A stretch of 33,787 nucleotides of DNA from Dysgonamonadaceae bacterium (GTDB lineage Bacteria; Bacteroidota; Bacteroidia; Bacteroidales; Azobacteroidaceae): contig JAITQA010000131.1 in NCBI GenBank assembly GCA_031289145.1, forward strand, positions 1 to 33,787. Direction: 5' to 3'. The notes under the pieces are model-generated. The model did not search any database. It was not told the DNA's origin and saw only the letters and a program-made list of their open reading frames with translations. A program made the translations under genes and the position numbers. Positions within the stretch are counted from its first letter, which is position 1. The number at the start of each line of letters is the position of its first letter. Below are positions 23,281-32,227 of the stretch, one piece after another.

Positions 23281-24957
23281 TTATTGTGGATTTTTGTAAT
23301 CAACGCTAATTACCTTTCCCAATCCCGTCCATTTCATATCAATCTGATAGCCGTCATCCGTAGGAGCAACCGGATGTTTAGCCAATTTCAGATTACCCGT
23401 TCCGTCTTCTACCTCATATAAAGCCAATTGTCCGTTTTCTCCCGCTGGTCCGCCGGGATTATAGGAGGCAATGACAATCTGGTTGGTTCTGGGAAACCGG
23501 ATGGCAGAATTTTTTATCTTGCTGACCTTATATCCGGCAGGTAAAACCTGAGCGGTAATATCGTCTAAGGTAGTCATCGCACTGGTATTGATCCGGTACA
23601 CGCGGTCTTCCGAAGCAAGAAACAAGTAAGGCAAAGTATTGTGGTAAGCAAAAAATTTGATATTATCCAAGTTGGCGCCGGCCGGAAATTCCGCCTTGCC
23701 GATTTGGTTTGCTGCAATCACAATAGCGCCTTCTACTACAGCTGTGGCTAAACTCATTTGCAGAAATTCATACCGGCCGGTTCTGTCGTTCCGGACAACG
23801 GCAAAACCGGTAGTGGTCGTCCGGTTGTCCATATAAAGCAAGCGATAATCGGGGTCCTGCCAATCGAAGTACGCTCCGCTGGTAAGCCTTGTTGTTCGCA
23901 AAAGCGTTGCAGAATTACTCGCTATTTCATTTGTTCCTGCTATATGCGCTTCAAAACGATTGTGTGTTTCGTCGAAGAAAACAGCGCCGTTTGATGTCAT
24001 GAAAACATAAGGGGCTACTTTGTACGGCGCTTCACTGACGGACATGGTATTAACGGGAAAACTATAGAACCAACCCATAACCGCCCAATTATAAAAAAAG
24101 TAATTTCCACCGGTAAACAGATAATCCTTTCCGGATGTCGTACTGTGGAGGGCTATCGAAAATATCCTGTCTGCCACCAAATTACCGTCTGCCGGGCGAT
24201 ATTTGTTATCCAAGACCGTCAATCTGTTTGATAAATTAAATCCCGGTTGGTATTCCAAATTTTCCGCCCGCACCCGGTCGGTACTTTTATCGGTAAGCAC
24301 CCAGATCGCATATTTCTTTCCACCTGCCGTAACGGAAGGAGAAATATTATCGCCATAGCAGACCAAATCAATCGGTTTACGGCCTGTACGCGGCAGTTCG
24401 GAATCGTAAATATCCAGTGCATTGTGATAATGCGTCAAAGTATCCCTGAACAGGGAAATCAAGTCAATATCAAAACTATCGCTTTCCTTTTCGCAAAGCA
24501 TGATATAACCTACTTGCATCCGGTCTTGCACAACTAAGGTAAACAGATGATCGTACCGGACGCTGGTGTTTAGATTGGTTATGCAGTACATCAATTGATA
24601 GGTGCCTTCGGCATTGATTAATCCGCCAACCGTAATCGCCAGGTTTCTCTGGTCGGAAAGAACGCCGATAGACTGTCGAGGAGGCGTAGTGGTAATTTTC
24701 ATTAAATGCCACTCATATTTGAAAACTTCGCTTTCCTCGCCTAACGAGAAAGCAAGTGTCGGCGCAATCTTCAAAGAATCGCCCAATGTCGTATAATAAG
24801 GCGTATCCTCATCATTGATTCCGGATATGCTTACCTCGTTGATTTCCAGGTAATCATAGTTACCGGTATCTTCGAGACACGAGGTGAAAGCGATTAGCAA
24901 CAGGAGTATCATCCATCCCGTTTTTTTCTTTTTTTGTAAAATAGCTGTATTTGCCAT
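23281..24957 (-). CDS. PKD-like family lipoprotein
   Basis: 558 aa. Lipoprotein signal with basic n-region (KKKKTGW) and IAFTSC, Cys27. The N-terminal Ig/PKD-like domain (to about 150) has TLGDSLKIAPTLAF and YEWHLM, and the remainder looks like a beta-propeller or sandwich with repeated aromatic-rich strands such as YLFTGGNYFFYNWAV. This arrangement is the Bacteroidota PKD-like family that accompanies SusCD pairs; it is probably exposed on the cell surface and binds the cargo. The gene lies 60 bp downstream of the DUF4843 gene and abuts the TlpA-like gene. Confidence 0.75.
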   Translation of the reverse strand: MANTAILQKKKKTGWMILLLLIAFTSCLEDTGNYDYLEINEVSISGINDEDTPYYTTLGDSLKIAPTLAFSLGEESEVFKYEWHLMKITTTPPRQSIGVLSDQRNLAITVGGLINAEGTYQLMYCITNLNTSVRYDHLFTLVVQDRMQVGYIMLCEKESDSFDIDLISLFRDTLTHYHNALDIYDSELPRTGRKPIDLVCYGDNISPSVTAGGKKYAIWVLTDKSTDRVRAENLEYQPGFNLSNRLTVLDNKYRPADGNLVADRIFSIALHSTTSGKDYLFTGGNYFFYNWAVMGWFYSFPVNTMSVSEAPYKVAPYVFMTSNGAVFFDETHNRFEAHIAGTNEIASNSATLLRTTRLTSGAYFDWQDPDYRLLYMDNRTTTTGFAVVRNDRTGRYEFLQMSLATAVVEGAIVIAANQIGKAEFPAGANLDNIKFFAYHNTLPYLFLASEDRVYRINTSAMTTLDDITAQVLPAGYKVSKIKNSAIRFPRTNQIVIASYNPGGPAGENGQLALYEVEDGTGNLKLAKHPVAPTDDGYQIDMKWTGLGKVISVDYKNPQ

Positions 24958-25017
24958 TGTTGTAATTTTTATTTTTGCTGTATTTTTTTTCCTGTTAACG
25001 CGGAAGGTTATTCATTT

Positions 25018-25854
25018 TTATTGAAAGCTACCGCCATTGGGGCCAAGACTCATCACACTTCCATCGTCTTCAAGCAAAGGTTCGCCGTTGGTTTCCAAAT
25101 AATTTGTCAGATACCTGTTCAGCGTTCTGCAAATCATGGTAAATATCTGTATCGGAAATTTAAGGGTGAACGCTGCGCTTGCAGTTTCCACTTGCGGGTC
25201 ATACGAGAAATACGCCCGGTCTAAGTTACATAATTCACAAATCAAACGGAATTTTTTTTCCGTATAAATGCCCAAATAAGGTCTGAACCTTGCTGCATCG
25301 TAATACGCCCATAAATTAGGCATATCACTTGCGTTATCAAACATAATCCGGTATTCGGTCGCTATAATTTTCCCTTCATCATTGATGTATGCATGACGAG
25401 TGGTTGTATAATCAACCTTAAAATAATTGTTTTCGACCAAGCGGAAAACTGCTTTCAACTCTTTTCCATCCAGGTTGGACGTATTTTTCAGCCGTACAAC
25501 GATATTGCCATTTCTGCTCCCGGCAGGCACAAACGATTCCGCTAAGAGCAATTCTACATCAACTCCTTCTGTTGCCGTAGAACTGGTATCTACCAGGATA
25601 AATTGAACCGGACGGTCGTAATCGACCAGATTTCCCATCACCCTGACGGGTATCCGGCAAATGGAATCATCCTTTATTTTGACATCGTAACCGAAGTGAA
25701 TATAAAGAGAATCAATTACTTCAGTTGCATAATATTCAGAGGCATATCTGAAATAAATCTCATCGTTCCCACTGTACGTCGGCAGTTTTTCATATTCACA
25801 GGAACAAACAAACAATGCCATTGACAATAATACAAATTGAATATATCTTTTCAT
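25018..25854 (-). CDS. DUF4843 domain lipoprotein
   Basis: 278 aa from the second of two close ATGs (25854; the first is at 25860), giving MKRYIQFVLL and a lipobox at CSC with Cys19. The region IYFRYAS..., then VRVMGNLVDYDRPV and ATEGVDVELL, is the Calx-beta-like pattern of DUF4843, and the C-terminus has FRPYLGIYTEKKF. DUF4843 lipoproteins are found after SusD in operons of this type and are thought to be surface cargo-binding or accessory subunits. Twelve bp separate it from the susD stop. Confidence 0.8.
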   Translation of the reverse strand: MKRYIQFVLLSMALFVCSCEYEKLPTYSGNDEIYFRYASEYYATEVIDSLYIHFGYDVKIKDDSICRIPVRVMGNLVDYDRPVQFILVDTSSTATEGVDVELLLAESFVPAGSRNGNIVVRLKNTSNLDGKELKAVFRLVENNYFKVDYTTTRHAYINDEGKIIATEYRIMFDNASDMPNLWAYYDAARFRPYLGIYTEKKFRLICELCNLDRAYFSYDPQVETASAAFTLKFPIQIFTMICRTLNRYLTNYLETNGEPLLEDDGSVMSLGPNGGSFQ

Positions 25855-25872
25855 TACCATAAAATATTAACA

Positions 25873-27402
25873 TTAATTATTCAGTTCTTTTTGTGGAACC
25901 GGAACAAGGTAATTATCAGGTGAGATATCTTTTGTTCCGGACGCAGAAGCGTTTATTATTTTCGTATTTCCCCTCCGTTTCAGAAAGAAAAATGCCTGTC
26001 CTTCGCCATAAAATTCTTTGTAATATTCCGTTTCGAGAATATCGTAGGCCTTTTCTTTTGTAATCGTAGCCGGGTCAGGCAAAGATGTATACTGCACCCC
26101 TCGATGGAAACGGAAATCATTCAGATAAGTCATAGCGTCCTGCACCAGTCCTCTATCAACCATAAATTCGGCAATAATATAAAACAACTCTCCCGTTCTT
26201 ATCAAGGGTTGCATATATTCTTTCGGATTATAAACTTTGGTATCATATTGGGTAAACTTATTGGAAATAAGCTGCCCGAAACCGACTCTACTGGACGTCC
26301 ACTGCTTTGCGCGGATATCTTCCCAAAGGGAGAGGTCACTCGTAGTAATATCATTTCGGAAGATATTGTAGCGCAGGTTATCTTCATACACGGTATAAGT
26401 CAGCCCTCCCTGGTTGCCGCCGGTATTGGCTTCCCAATCGGTGTGTAAATCCAAGTTGTGTATGCCGAACAATACTTCCGGGTAAAAAATAAAATCTTTG
26501 ACTTTTTCGTCTGTAATATGCGCTTTATCAACCCAATAGAAAGGCTTTCCTGCGTCAGCATTTTCACCGAAAGCCTCGGAAAGCGCTCTTTGCGCCGTCG
26601 CTGCCGCCTCTTCCGCATTGCCGAAATACAGCAAGGTCCTTGCTTTCAATGCCAATATGGCAAAGTAATTCATCCGGAAATTGCGGAAATACTTGGTAAA
26701 CAATTCTGTGGGCGCAATACTTTGGGAAGAAGTTTCTTTAAAATCCAATATTTTACCTTCTGTTCTTACCGGGTCGTTTTGCAAAAGTGTTTCTGCCATA
26801 TCCAGATCGGCTAACAGGCATTTCTGAAAATCCGCAACGCTTATCGGGTCGTGGGGAATCACTTCCGCCGATTGGTTGTATGGGATTTTCTGCATATCGT
26901 TTATATCGCCGAACAAACGGAACAAGTCGAGGTGTACAAAAGCCCTCAAACCGTAAACTTCTCCAAGTAAGGCATTTTTTTTGTTTTCAGACAACACCGT
27001 TGTTTGCTGTACACTTTCAATAAACCGGTTCATTTTGAAAATAGCGTCATAAGCGCCAATCCATATATCCTCAAAAGATTTGCTTACAGTACTTTCACTG
27101 TATTTGTAATTTGATGTTTGTGTAAAATGGATGTAATTTGGATTGACGGAAATATCTTCAATGTAATAGTAATAATGCGCCAAAAGTTCCACATCGGTTG
27201 TTGTCAGTTTCTCCCCATACAAATCGGCGTCGGACAATGTTGTGTAAAGACCGTTCAATACGGAATTGATGCCCGATTCCGTAGCAAATTGCGCTTCGTC
27301 CAGATTTTTGTCTTTGGGTAAAGCCCCATCTAACCAGTCGGAACAAGCGGAAATACAAAACGGAATAAAAATTAGTACTGTATATAATCTGATCTGTTTC
27401 AT
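25873..27402 (-). CDS. SusD/RagB family surface lipoprotein
   Basis: 509 aa with a lipoprotein signal (CISAC, Cys20) followed directly by SDWLDGALPKD, the typical SusD start, and four TPR-like helical pairs (for example LGEVYGLRAFVHLDLFRLFGD). The C-terminal NYLVPVPQKEL is also typical. SusD proteins cap the SusC barrel and capture the ligand at the surface. No carbohydrate enzyme is in the operon, so the ligand is not necessarily a glycan. The start is 12 bp after the susC stop. Confidence 0.93.
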   Translation of the reverse strand: MKQIRLYTVLIFIPFCISACSDWLDGALPKDKNLDEAQFATESGINSVLNGLYTTLSDADLYGEKLTTTDVELLAHYYYYIEDISVNPNYIHFTQTSNYKYSESTVSKSFEDIWIGAYDAIFKMNRFIESVQQTTVLSENKKNALLGEVYGLRAFVHLDLFRLFGDINDMQKIPYNQSAEVIPHDPISVADFQKCLLADLDMAETLLQNDPVRTEGKILDFKETSSQSIAPTELFTKYFRNFRMNYFAILALKARTLLYFGNAEEAAATAQRALSEAFGENADAGKPFYWVDKAHITDEKVKDFIFYPEVLFGIHNLDLHTDWEANTGGNQGGLTYTVYEDNLRYNIFRNDITTSDLSLWEDIRAKQWTSSRVGFGQLISNKFTQYDTKVYNPKEYMQPLIRTGELFYIIAEFMVDRGLVQDAMTYLNDFRFHRGVQYTSLPDPATITKEKAYDILETEYYKEFYGEGQAFFFLKRRGNTKIINASASGTKDISPDNYLVPVPQKELNN

Positions 27403-27414
27403 TGCTGTTATTAT

Positions 27415-30400
27415 TTAAAATAGTGCGGATAAATTCATAATCACCGATCTTTGGAAAGGATAGTCGGTACTTCGCTCAACCTGTATTGAAGTCAGGTTGA
27501 AGAAATCTTCCATAGAGAGGCTCAAGCTCAAGTCTTGCAGCCTTACGGATTTCAACCATTTTTCACCGGTAAAGTTCCAGGTCAGTTTAGCGGATTCACC
27601 TCTCAGGTAATTATTTTTCTGTACAAAACGAGAGGATACAGGCGTCCGTTCGGTGGGACGAGTTACCATTTCTATAGATTTGAATTCGCTGATATCACCG
27701 GTTTCTTTCCAACGGTCGTACAAGGCGCGTTTGTCCTGATTGTATACCATACTCTCTCTTGAAATGTTCTCAACCTTGCGAAACAATGCCGTATTGAAAG
27801 TATGAGCGCCCATAGAATAGCGCAGATTTGTGTTCAACATTAACTTTTTGTAGCGAATGGTAAAACCGACGATACCTTCAATGTCCGGTCGGCTGTTGGC
27901 CACCACTACCCTGTCGTCCGGATTATACACCGTGGTAGGCTTTCCGTCTTTTGTCTGGAAAATTTCCAGACCGGTAGCCGGGTCTATTCCCAAGGAACGA
28001 ACCGCCCAAATATCTTCCGGACTGTTTCCGTCAAAATAATGCTGCAACGATTGTAACAACAATTCCGAATTATCTTCTTGCTTGTAAGCTTCGTTTAATT
28101 GTTCCAGGGAATTGGCAAATCCGCCGTAAGTGCCTTTAGTGTGTCCGCCGGTAGCTCTGACGCTTAGCAATAATTCGTCTTTCGGCCGGTTGATAATATT
28201 GTAAAACACTTTGAATTCATAACCTTCGGTTTTCAGGTAACCCAAATTGAGCGGGTAGTAGGAAACACCTGTTGATGGGCGTTGACCAAGCACCACAATT
28301 TGCGGGTCAGTAAGATGTCTGTAAGCATCCAAAGTGATTTTCAGGTTATTGTCCAGAAGCCCGGCATCTAAGCCGGCCGACAGTTTTTCGACGACCTGCC
28401 ATCGCAAATCAGGATTACCTACTTGCGAAAGATAAGAAGATTGTCCGAAAATATTGCTTCCCACATAATAAGAATAGATAGAACTGGTGGTTACATTTAT
28501 GTTCTGATTTCCATTGGTACCATAAGACCCTCTCAGTTTTAACTCAGTTAACCATGCCCAATCTTTTGCAAAGGCTTCTCTGTGGATGTTCCATCCCATA
28601 CCGGCCGACCAGAATGATTGAAAGCGTTTGTTCCGTCCGAAATTGGTGGAACCGTCCATATTATAAGTTACATCAAATAAATAACGAAAATTATAGTTGT
28701 AGTTGAAGATGCCTATCAAACCTAAGATGCGGGTTTTACTTGTTGAATAGTCGGGGCGTTTCCCCGGATCATAAGAAAACGCATACGATGGATACCCGAC
28801 CGCGCCTTCGGGAAAACCTATAGCTTTGAATGCTTCGGCGGTCTCATTCGTTTCTTCTATATTGTATCTGCCGATAGCCGTAATATTGTTTTGCCCGATA
28901 GATTTTAAATAATTCACAGACGCATTGGCTTTGTATGACCAGTAAGACGTGTAGGCGCTCTTATAAGTCCCTTTTTTGTCATAAGTATCATTGTCAAACG
29001 AGGAATGTCGCGGATCTACAAAATCAATTTTATTTTCCGTATTGCGTTTCAAACTCAGGCTTGCCCGCAACAACAAAGATGAATTGATTGTCCAATCAAG
29101 GGAAGTATTGTTGGTCAAGTTGAATATATTTTTGTCATGCCGGGTATTCAAGGTAGCATTGTATAAAGGATTAACGGCAATAATCTGGGTATTGTCTGTA
29201 TTCAAGAAATTTTCAAAAATATCTAAATATTTCGGAATGGTTCCGTCTGCCTCTCTTTTGCGATAATACGGATTGGCGTTTACAAAATCAGAGAAAGACC
29301 CCCAAGGTCCTTCCGCCGCATTGGTTCCGGACAAACTTATATTGTTTTGAATACTCAAGCCTTCTACACCTCTGTAAACAAGTTTAATGTTTCCGCCATA
29401 CGTATCGCGAGCGGAACCTTTCATGACGCCGGGATTGTTTTTGTAATTGAAACCTACATTAAACAACAGATTTTTTTCACCGCCGGAAAGCGTTAGAGAG
29501 TGCGCCTGAGTAAAGGCGAGCCGAACCGGCTCATTCAGCCAATAGCTATCCACACCGGATTGTACCCATGCCAAACGTTCATAATAAGATGATTGGTTTG
29601 TATACCAATCATCAATTGTCGGAATAGAAACATCATAACCGTCGCCATACATATAGCTGTAACGTCCCGCAAGGCGTTCAAACTCTAATTTTTCGGCTGC
29701 GTTCATCATGTTGTACACGCTCAAATCAGGCGCAGCTAACTGAAAATCACCACTGTATGAGACAAAGAATTTTCCGGAAGCCGGACGGAGCGTTTCGATA
29801 ACAACAACGCCATTAGCGCCTTTTGAGCCGTAAATGGCGGTAGAACCGGCGTCTTTCAAAATCGTAATGGATTCAACGCGGTTAATGTTCAAGTCATTTA
29901 TTTCCTGTAAGGTGGCTTCAAATCCGTCTAATATAAACAAGGGCAAATTGCCGGTTTGCGTAGCCGAAGCTTCGTCCTGGACGGAGGAGATGTTCATGGT
30001 CGTTTGCCCACGTATCTCAATGTTTGCCATCACGTTCGGATTCGATCCGGACAGACCGTTTTCCACAATAACAAATGCAGGGTCTAATGATTTCAAACTT
30101 TGAATCAAGTTAGTGTTCCCGATGGATTTCAATTCCTCCTTGGAAATTGCCGTGTAAGAACCGGTAAAACCCATTTTGTCGCGTTTAACAATACCCGCTT
30201 CAATTACTACTTCTTGCATTAATTTAACGTCTTCCTGTAGCGTTATTTTCAGCAAGTCTTCCTTTCCTGTTACTTTGTATTCCTGCGTTTTGAACCCAAT
30301 AAACAAGAATGTAATCACATCTCCTTCTGCAGCCGTGATGGTAAACTGTCCATTTCCATCGCTGGTTGCAGCGCTTTTTGCTGTTTTAATAGTAACGCCG

Positions 30401-30534
30401 GGAAGCGGCCCTTTGGTTTCAGCATCCGTTACAACACCTTTGATAGCTTGCTGAGCTATAGCTACCAAGGGAGTAAAGGCAAAAACCAGTACACATAGAA
30501 ATTTCAATAAAATTTCGATAGCGTCTTTCCTCAT
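27415..30534 (-). CDS. SusC/RagA TonB-linked outer-membrane transporter
   Basis: 1039 aa from the ATG at 30534, chosen because it begins the signal peptide (LLKFLCVLVFAFTPLVAIA) and sits behind a -7 element; the open frame continues upstream to 30606 across that promoter. Order: signal peptide, carboxypeptidase-like domain (about 28-105, IKGVVTDAETKGPLPGVTI), plug domain with IEIRGQTT, PLFILDGFE and the SusC signature VESITILKDAGSTAIYGSKG, then a large barrel. It imports cargo caught by SusD across the outer membrane. It leads a five-gene operon with DUF4843, PKD-like and TlpA-like proteins. No ECF sigma/anti-sigma or hybrid two-component gene lies next to it in the window. Confidence 0.93.
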   Translation of the reverse strand: MRKDAIEILLKFLCVLVFAFTPLVAIAQQAIKGVVTDAETKGPLPGVTIKTAKSAATSDGNGQFTITAAEGDVITFLFIGFKTQEYKVTGKEDLLKITLQEDVKLMQEVVIEAGIVKRDKMGFTGSYTAISKEELKSIGNTNLIQSLKSLDPAFVIVENGLSGSNPNVMANIEIRGQTTMNISSVQDEASATQTGNLPLFILDGFEATLQEINDLNINRVESITILKDAGSTAIYGSKGANGVVVIETLRPASGKFFVSYSGDFQLAAPDLSVYNMMNAAEKLEFERLAGRYSYMYGDGYDVSIPTIDDWYTNQSSYYERLAWVQSGVDSYWLNEPVRLAFTQAHSLTLSGGEKNLLFNVGFNYKNNPGVMKGSARDTYGGNIKLVYRGVEGLSIQNNISLSGTNAAEGPWGSFSDFVNANPYYRKREADGTIPKYLDIFENFLNTDNTQIIAVNPLYNATLNTRHDKNIFNLTNNTSLDWTINSSLLLRASLSLKRNTENKIDFVDPRHSSFDNDTYDKKGTYKSAYTSYWSYKANASVNYLKSIGQNNITAIGRYNIEETNETAEAFKAIGFPEGAVGYPSYAFSYDPGKRPDYSTSKTRILGLIGIFNYNYNFRYLFDVTYNMDGSTNFGRNKRFQSFWSAGMGWNIHREAFAKDWAWLTELKLRGSYGTNGNQNINVTTSSIYSYYVGSNIFGQSSYLSQVGNPDLRWQVVEKLSAGLDAGLLDNNLKITLDAYRHLTDPQIVVLGQRPSTGVSYYPLNLGYLKTEGYEFKVFYNIINRPKDELLLSVRATGGHTKGTYGGFANSLEQLNEAYKQEDNSELLLQSLQHYFDGNSPEDIWAVRSLGIDPATGLEIFQTKDGKPTTVYNPDDRVVVANSRPDIEGIVGFTIRYKKLMLNTNLRYSMGAHTFNTALFRKVENISRESMVYNQDKRALYDRWKETGDISEFKSIEMVTRPTERTPVSSRFVQKNNYLRGESAKLTWNFTGEKWLKSVRLQDLSLSLSMEDFFNLTSIQVERSTDYPFQRSVIMNLSALF

Positions 30535-30574
30535 GTTTAGTTTATTAATTTTTAATGTTATTTCGAATACTTTG

Positions 30575-30582
30575 CAAAAGTA
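30575..30582 (-). promoter_or_regulatory. Bacteroidota -7 element for the susC operon
   Basis: Minus-strand TACTTTTG fits TAnnTTTG, 40 bp before the susC ATG. No -33 TTTG at normal spacing is seen, which would fit a promoter needing an activator or alternative sigma factor. Confidence 0.5.
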
Positions 30583-30677
30583 TAATAATTTCTTTGAATA
30601 TGACATACATTACTTAATATTTAACAAAAAAAACCTTGTTTTTTCGCATAATCATTAATATATCAGCGCAATTTTTG

Positions 30678-30685
30678 TATCTTTG
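30678..30685 (+). promoter_or_regulatory. Bacteroidota -7 element for the GHL10 gene
   Basis: TATCTTTG fits TAnnTTTG, 27 bp before the ATG at 30713. It overlaps an upstream in-frame TTG (30683), so that codon cannot be the start. It is divergent from the susC promoter, about 95 bp away. Confidence 0.55.
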
Positions 30686-30712
30686 TGGTTAAATTATATA
30701 TATTGCATGCAC

Positions 30713-32227
30713 ATGAAACTGATATTATCTGTTCTATTAGCGCTTTTTTTCGCATTCCCCTCTTTTTCGCAAATCGCTCCCAAACGGGAATTTCGCGGAG
30801 CCTGGATACATGTTATCGGCCAGCGGCAGTATAAAAACATGCGTCCCGACGAGATGAAGCAATACTTTATCAATATGCTCGACCGGCTTCAGTCGTGCGG
30901 TATCAATGCCATCGTATTTCAGGTACGTCCTACCGCAGATGCATTTTATTATTCTGAAATAGAGCCATGGAGCACTTACCTGACAGGCGTTCAGGGGCAA
31001 CCGCCAGCCGGGAATTTCGACCCTATGGCATTTCTTGTCGAAGAAGCGCACAAACGAAATATGGAGTTTCATGCCTGGCTGAATCCTTACCGGGTTACCG
31101 CCTCGGAAAACGATGTGCTTTGCGAAAGCCATCTTTATTACCGCTACCCGGAACGTTTTGTCAAATACGGAACCCAGATTTATTTCGACCCGGGCTTACC
31201 CGAAAACAGGAATCATATCTGTAAGGTAGTAAAAGACATTGTCGCCCGTTACGATGTAGACGCTATTCACATGGATGATTATTTCTATCCTTATCCCATA
31301 GCCGGTGAAGCGTTTAACGACAGGGTGAGTTTTACTAAATACGCTTCCGCTCAAGGCTTCGGCCCCGGCGATACGGATGATTGGAGACGCAACAATGTGA
31401 ACCTGCTGATAGAACAAATCAAACAGACCATCCTGCTTACCAAATCCTGGGTGCGATTCGGTATCAGCCCTTTCGGCATCTACCGGAACAAAAAAAGTAC
31501 GCCGGACGGATCGGGCAGCGAAACCAACGGCTTGCAAAACTACGATGAACTTTATGCCGATATTCTGCTATGGACCCGAAAAGGTTGGATAGATTATTGT
31601 GTCCCGCAACTGTATTGGGAAATCGGAAACAAAGCGGCAGATTATGAAATCTTGGTTGAATGGTGGAGCAAAAATACCAACAAACGGCCGCTTTATGTCG
31701 GGCAAAGCATCGCCCGGACAGTGAAAGTTCCGGACACAAAGTTTCCGGACACCAACCAGTTGCCTCGTAAAATGCAATTGGTCGGAATGTTTCCGGAAAT
31801 AGAAGGAAACTGCTGGTGGCCTGCATACAATATACTGGATAACACCGGCGGAATTGCCGATAGCCTGCAAAATCATTACCAGACCTATCCGGCTTTGATT
31901 CCGGCCTACACGCATTTACACAAAAAAGCGCCCAAAGACGTAAAATCGCTCAAAGCCGAATGGACGCCATCCGGTTATCTCTTGCATTGGAAAAGAAACG
32001 GAGATTCGCAAAATCCTGAAAAAGCGCAATACTATGTTATTTATCGCTTTCAAGACAAGGAGAAAACCAATCTGAACGACCCCTCTAAAATTGTTCTGAT
32101 CACAAAAGATATTGCTTACCGCTTGCCTTACAACAAAGGGACAGCGAAATATAAATATGTCGTCACGTCCGTCGACCGCTTCCACAACGAAACAAAAAAA
32201 GGAAAATCCAAAACCGTGAAGTTATAA
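30713..32227 (+). CDS. Secreted GHL10-family glycosidase-like protein
   Basis: 504 aa from ATG 30713 (an ATG at 30707 is also possible), with signal peptide LILSVLLALFFAFPSFSQ. The GHL10 (DUF187, PF02638-type) TIM-barrel domain covers about 25-390: REFRGAWIHV, NAIVFQVRPTADAFY, FHAWLNPYR and the acidic active-site strand AIHMDDYFYPYP (184-195). A C-terminal fibronectin-III-like domain follows (YYVIYRFQDKE to the end). Relatives include E. coli DigH, which acts on denuded peptidoglycan glycan strands, so cell-wall turnover is a reasonable guess; the substrate here is unproven. Monocistronic; its end overlaps the convergent rsmF-like gene by 6 bp. Confidence 0.88.
   Translation: MKLILSVLLALFFAFPSFSQIAPKREFRGAWIHVIGQRQYKNMRPDEMKQYFINMLDRLQSCGINAIVFQVRPTADAFYYSEIEPWSTYLTGVQGQPPAGNFDPMAFLVEEAHKRNMEFHAWLNPYRVTASENDVLCESHLYYRYPERFVKYGTQIYFDPGLPENRNHICKVVKDIVARYDVDAIHMDDYFYPYPIAGEAFNDRVSFTKYASAQGFGPGDTDDWRRNNVNLLIEQIKQTILLTKSWVRFGISPFGIYRNKKSTPDGSGSETNGLQNYDELYADILLWTRKGWIDYCVPQLYWEIGNKAADYEILVEWWSKNTNKRPLYVGQSIARTVKVPDTKFPDTNQLPRKMQLVGMFPEIEGNCWWPAYNILDNTGGIADSLQNHYQTYPALIPAYTHLHKKAPKDVKSLKAEWTPSGYLLHWKRNGDSQNPEKAQYYVIYRFQDKEKTNLNDPSKIVLITKDIAYRLPYNKGTAKYKYVVTSVDRFHNETKKGKSKTVKL

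Noticed and set aside
21913-30534. A polysaccharide utilisation locus
   Set aside because: SusC and SusD are present but no glycoside hydrolase, lyase, esterase or glycan sensor is in the operon; the GHL10 gene next door is divergent with its own promoter and looks cell-wall related.
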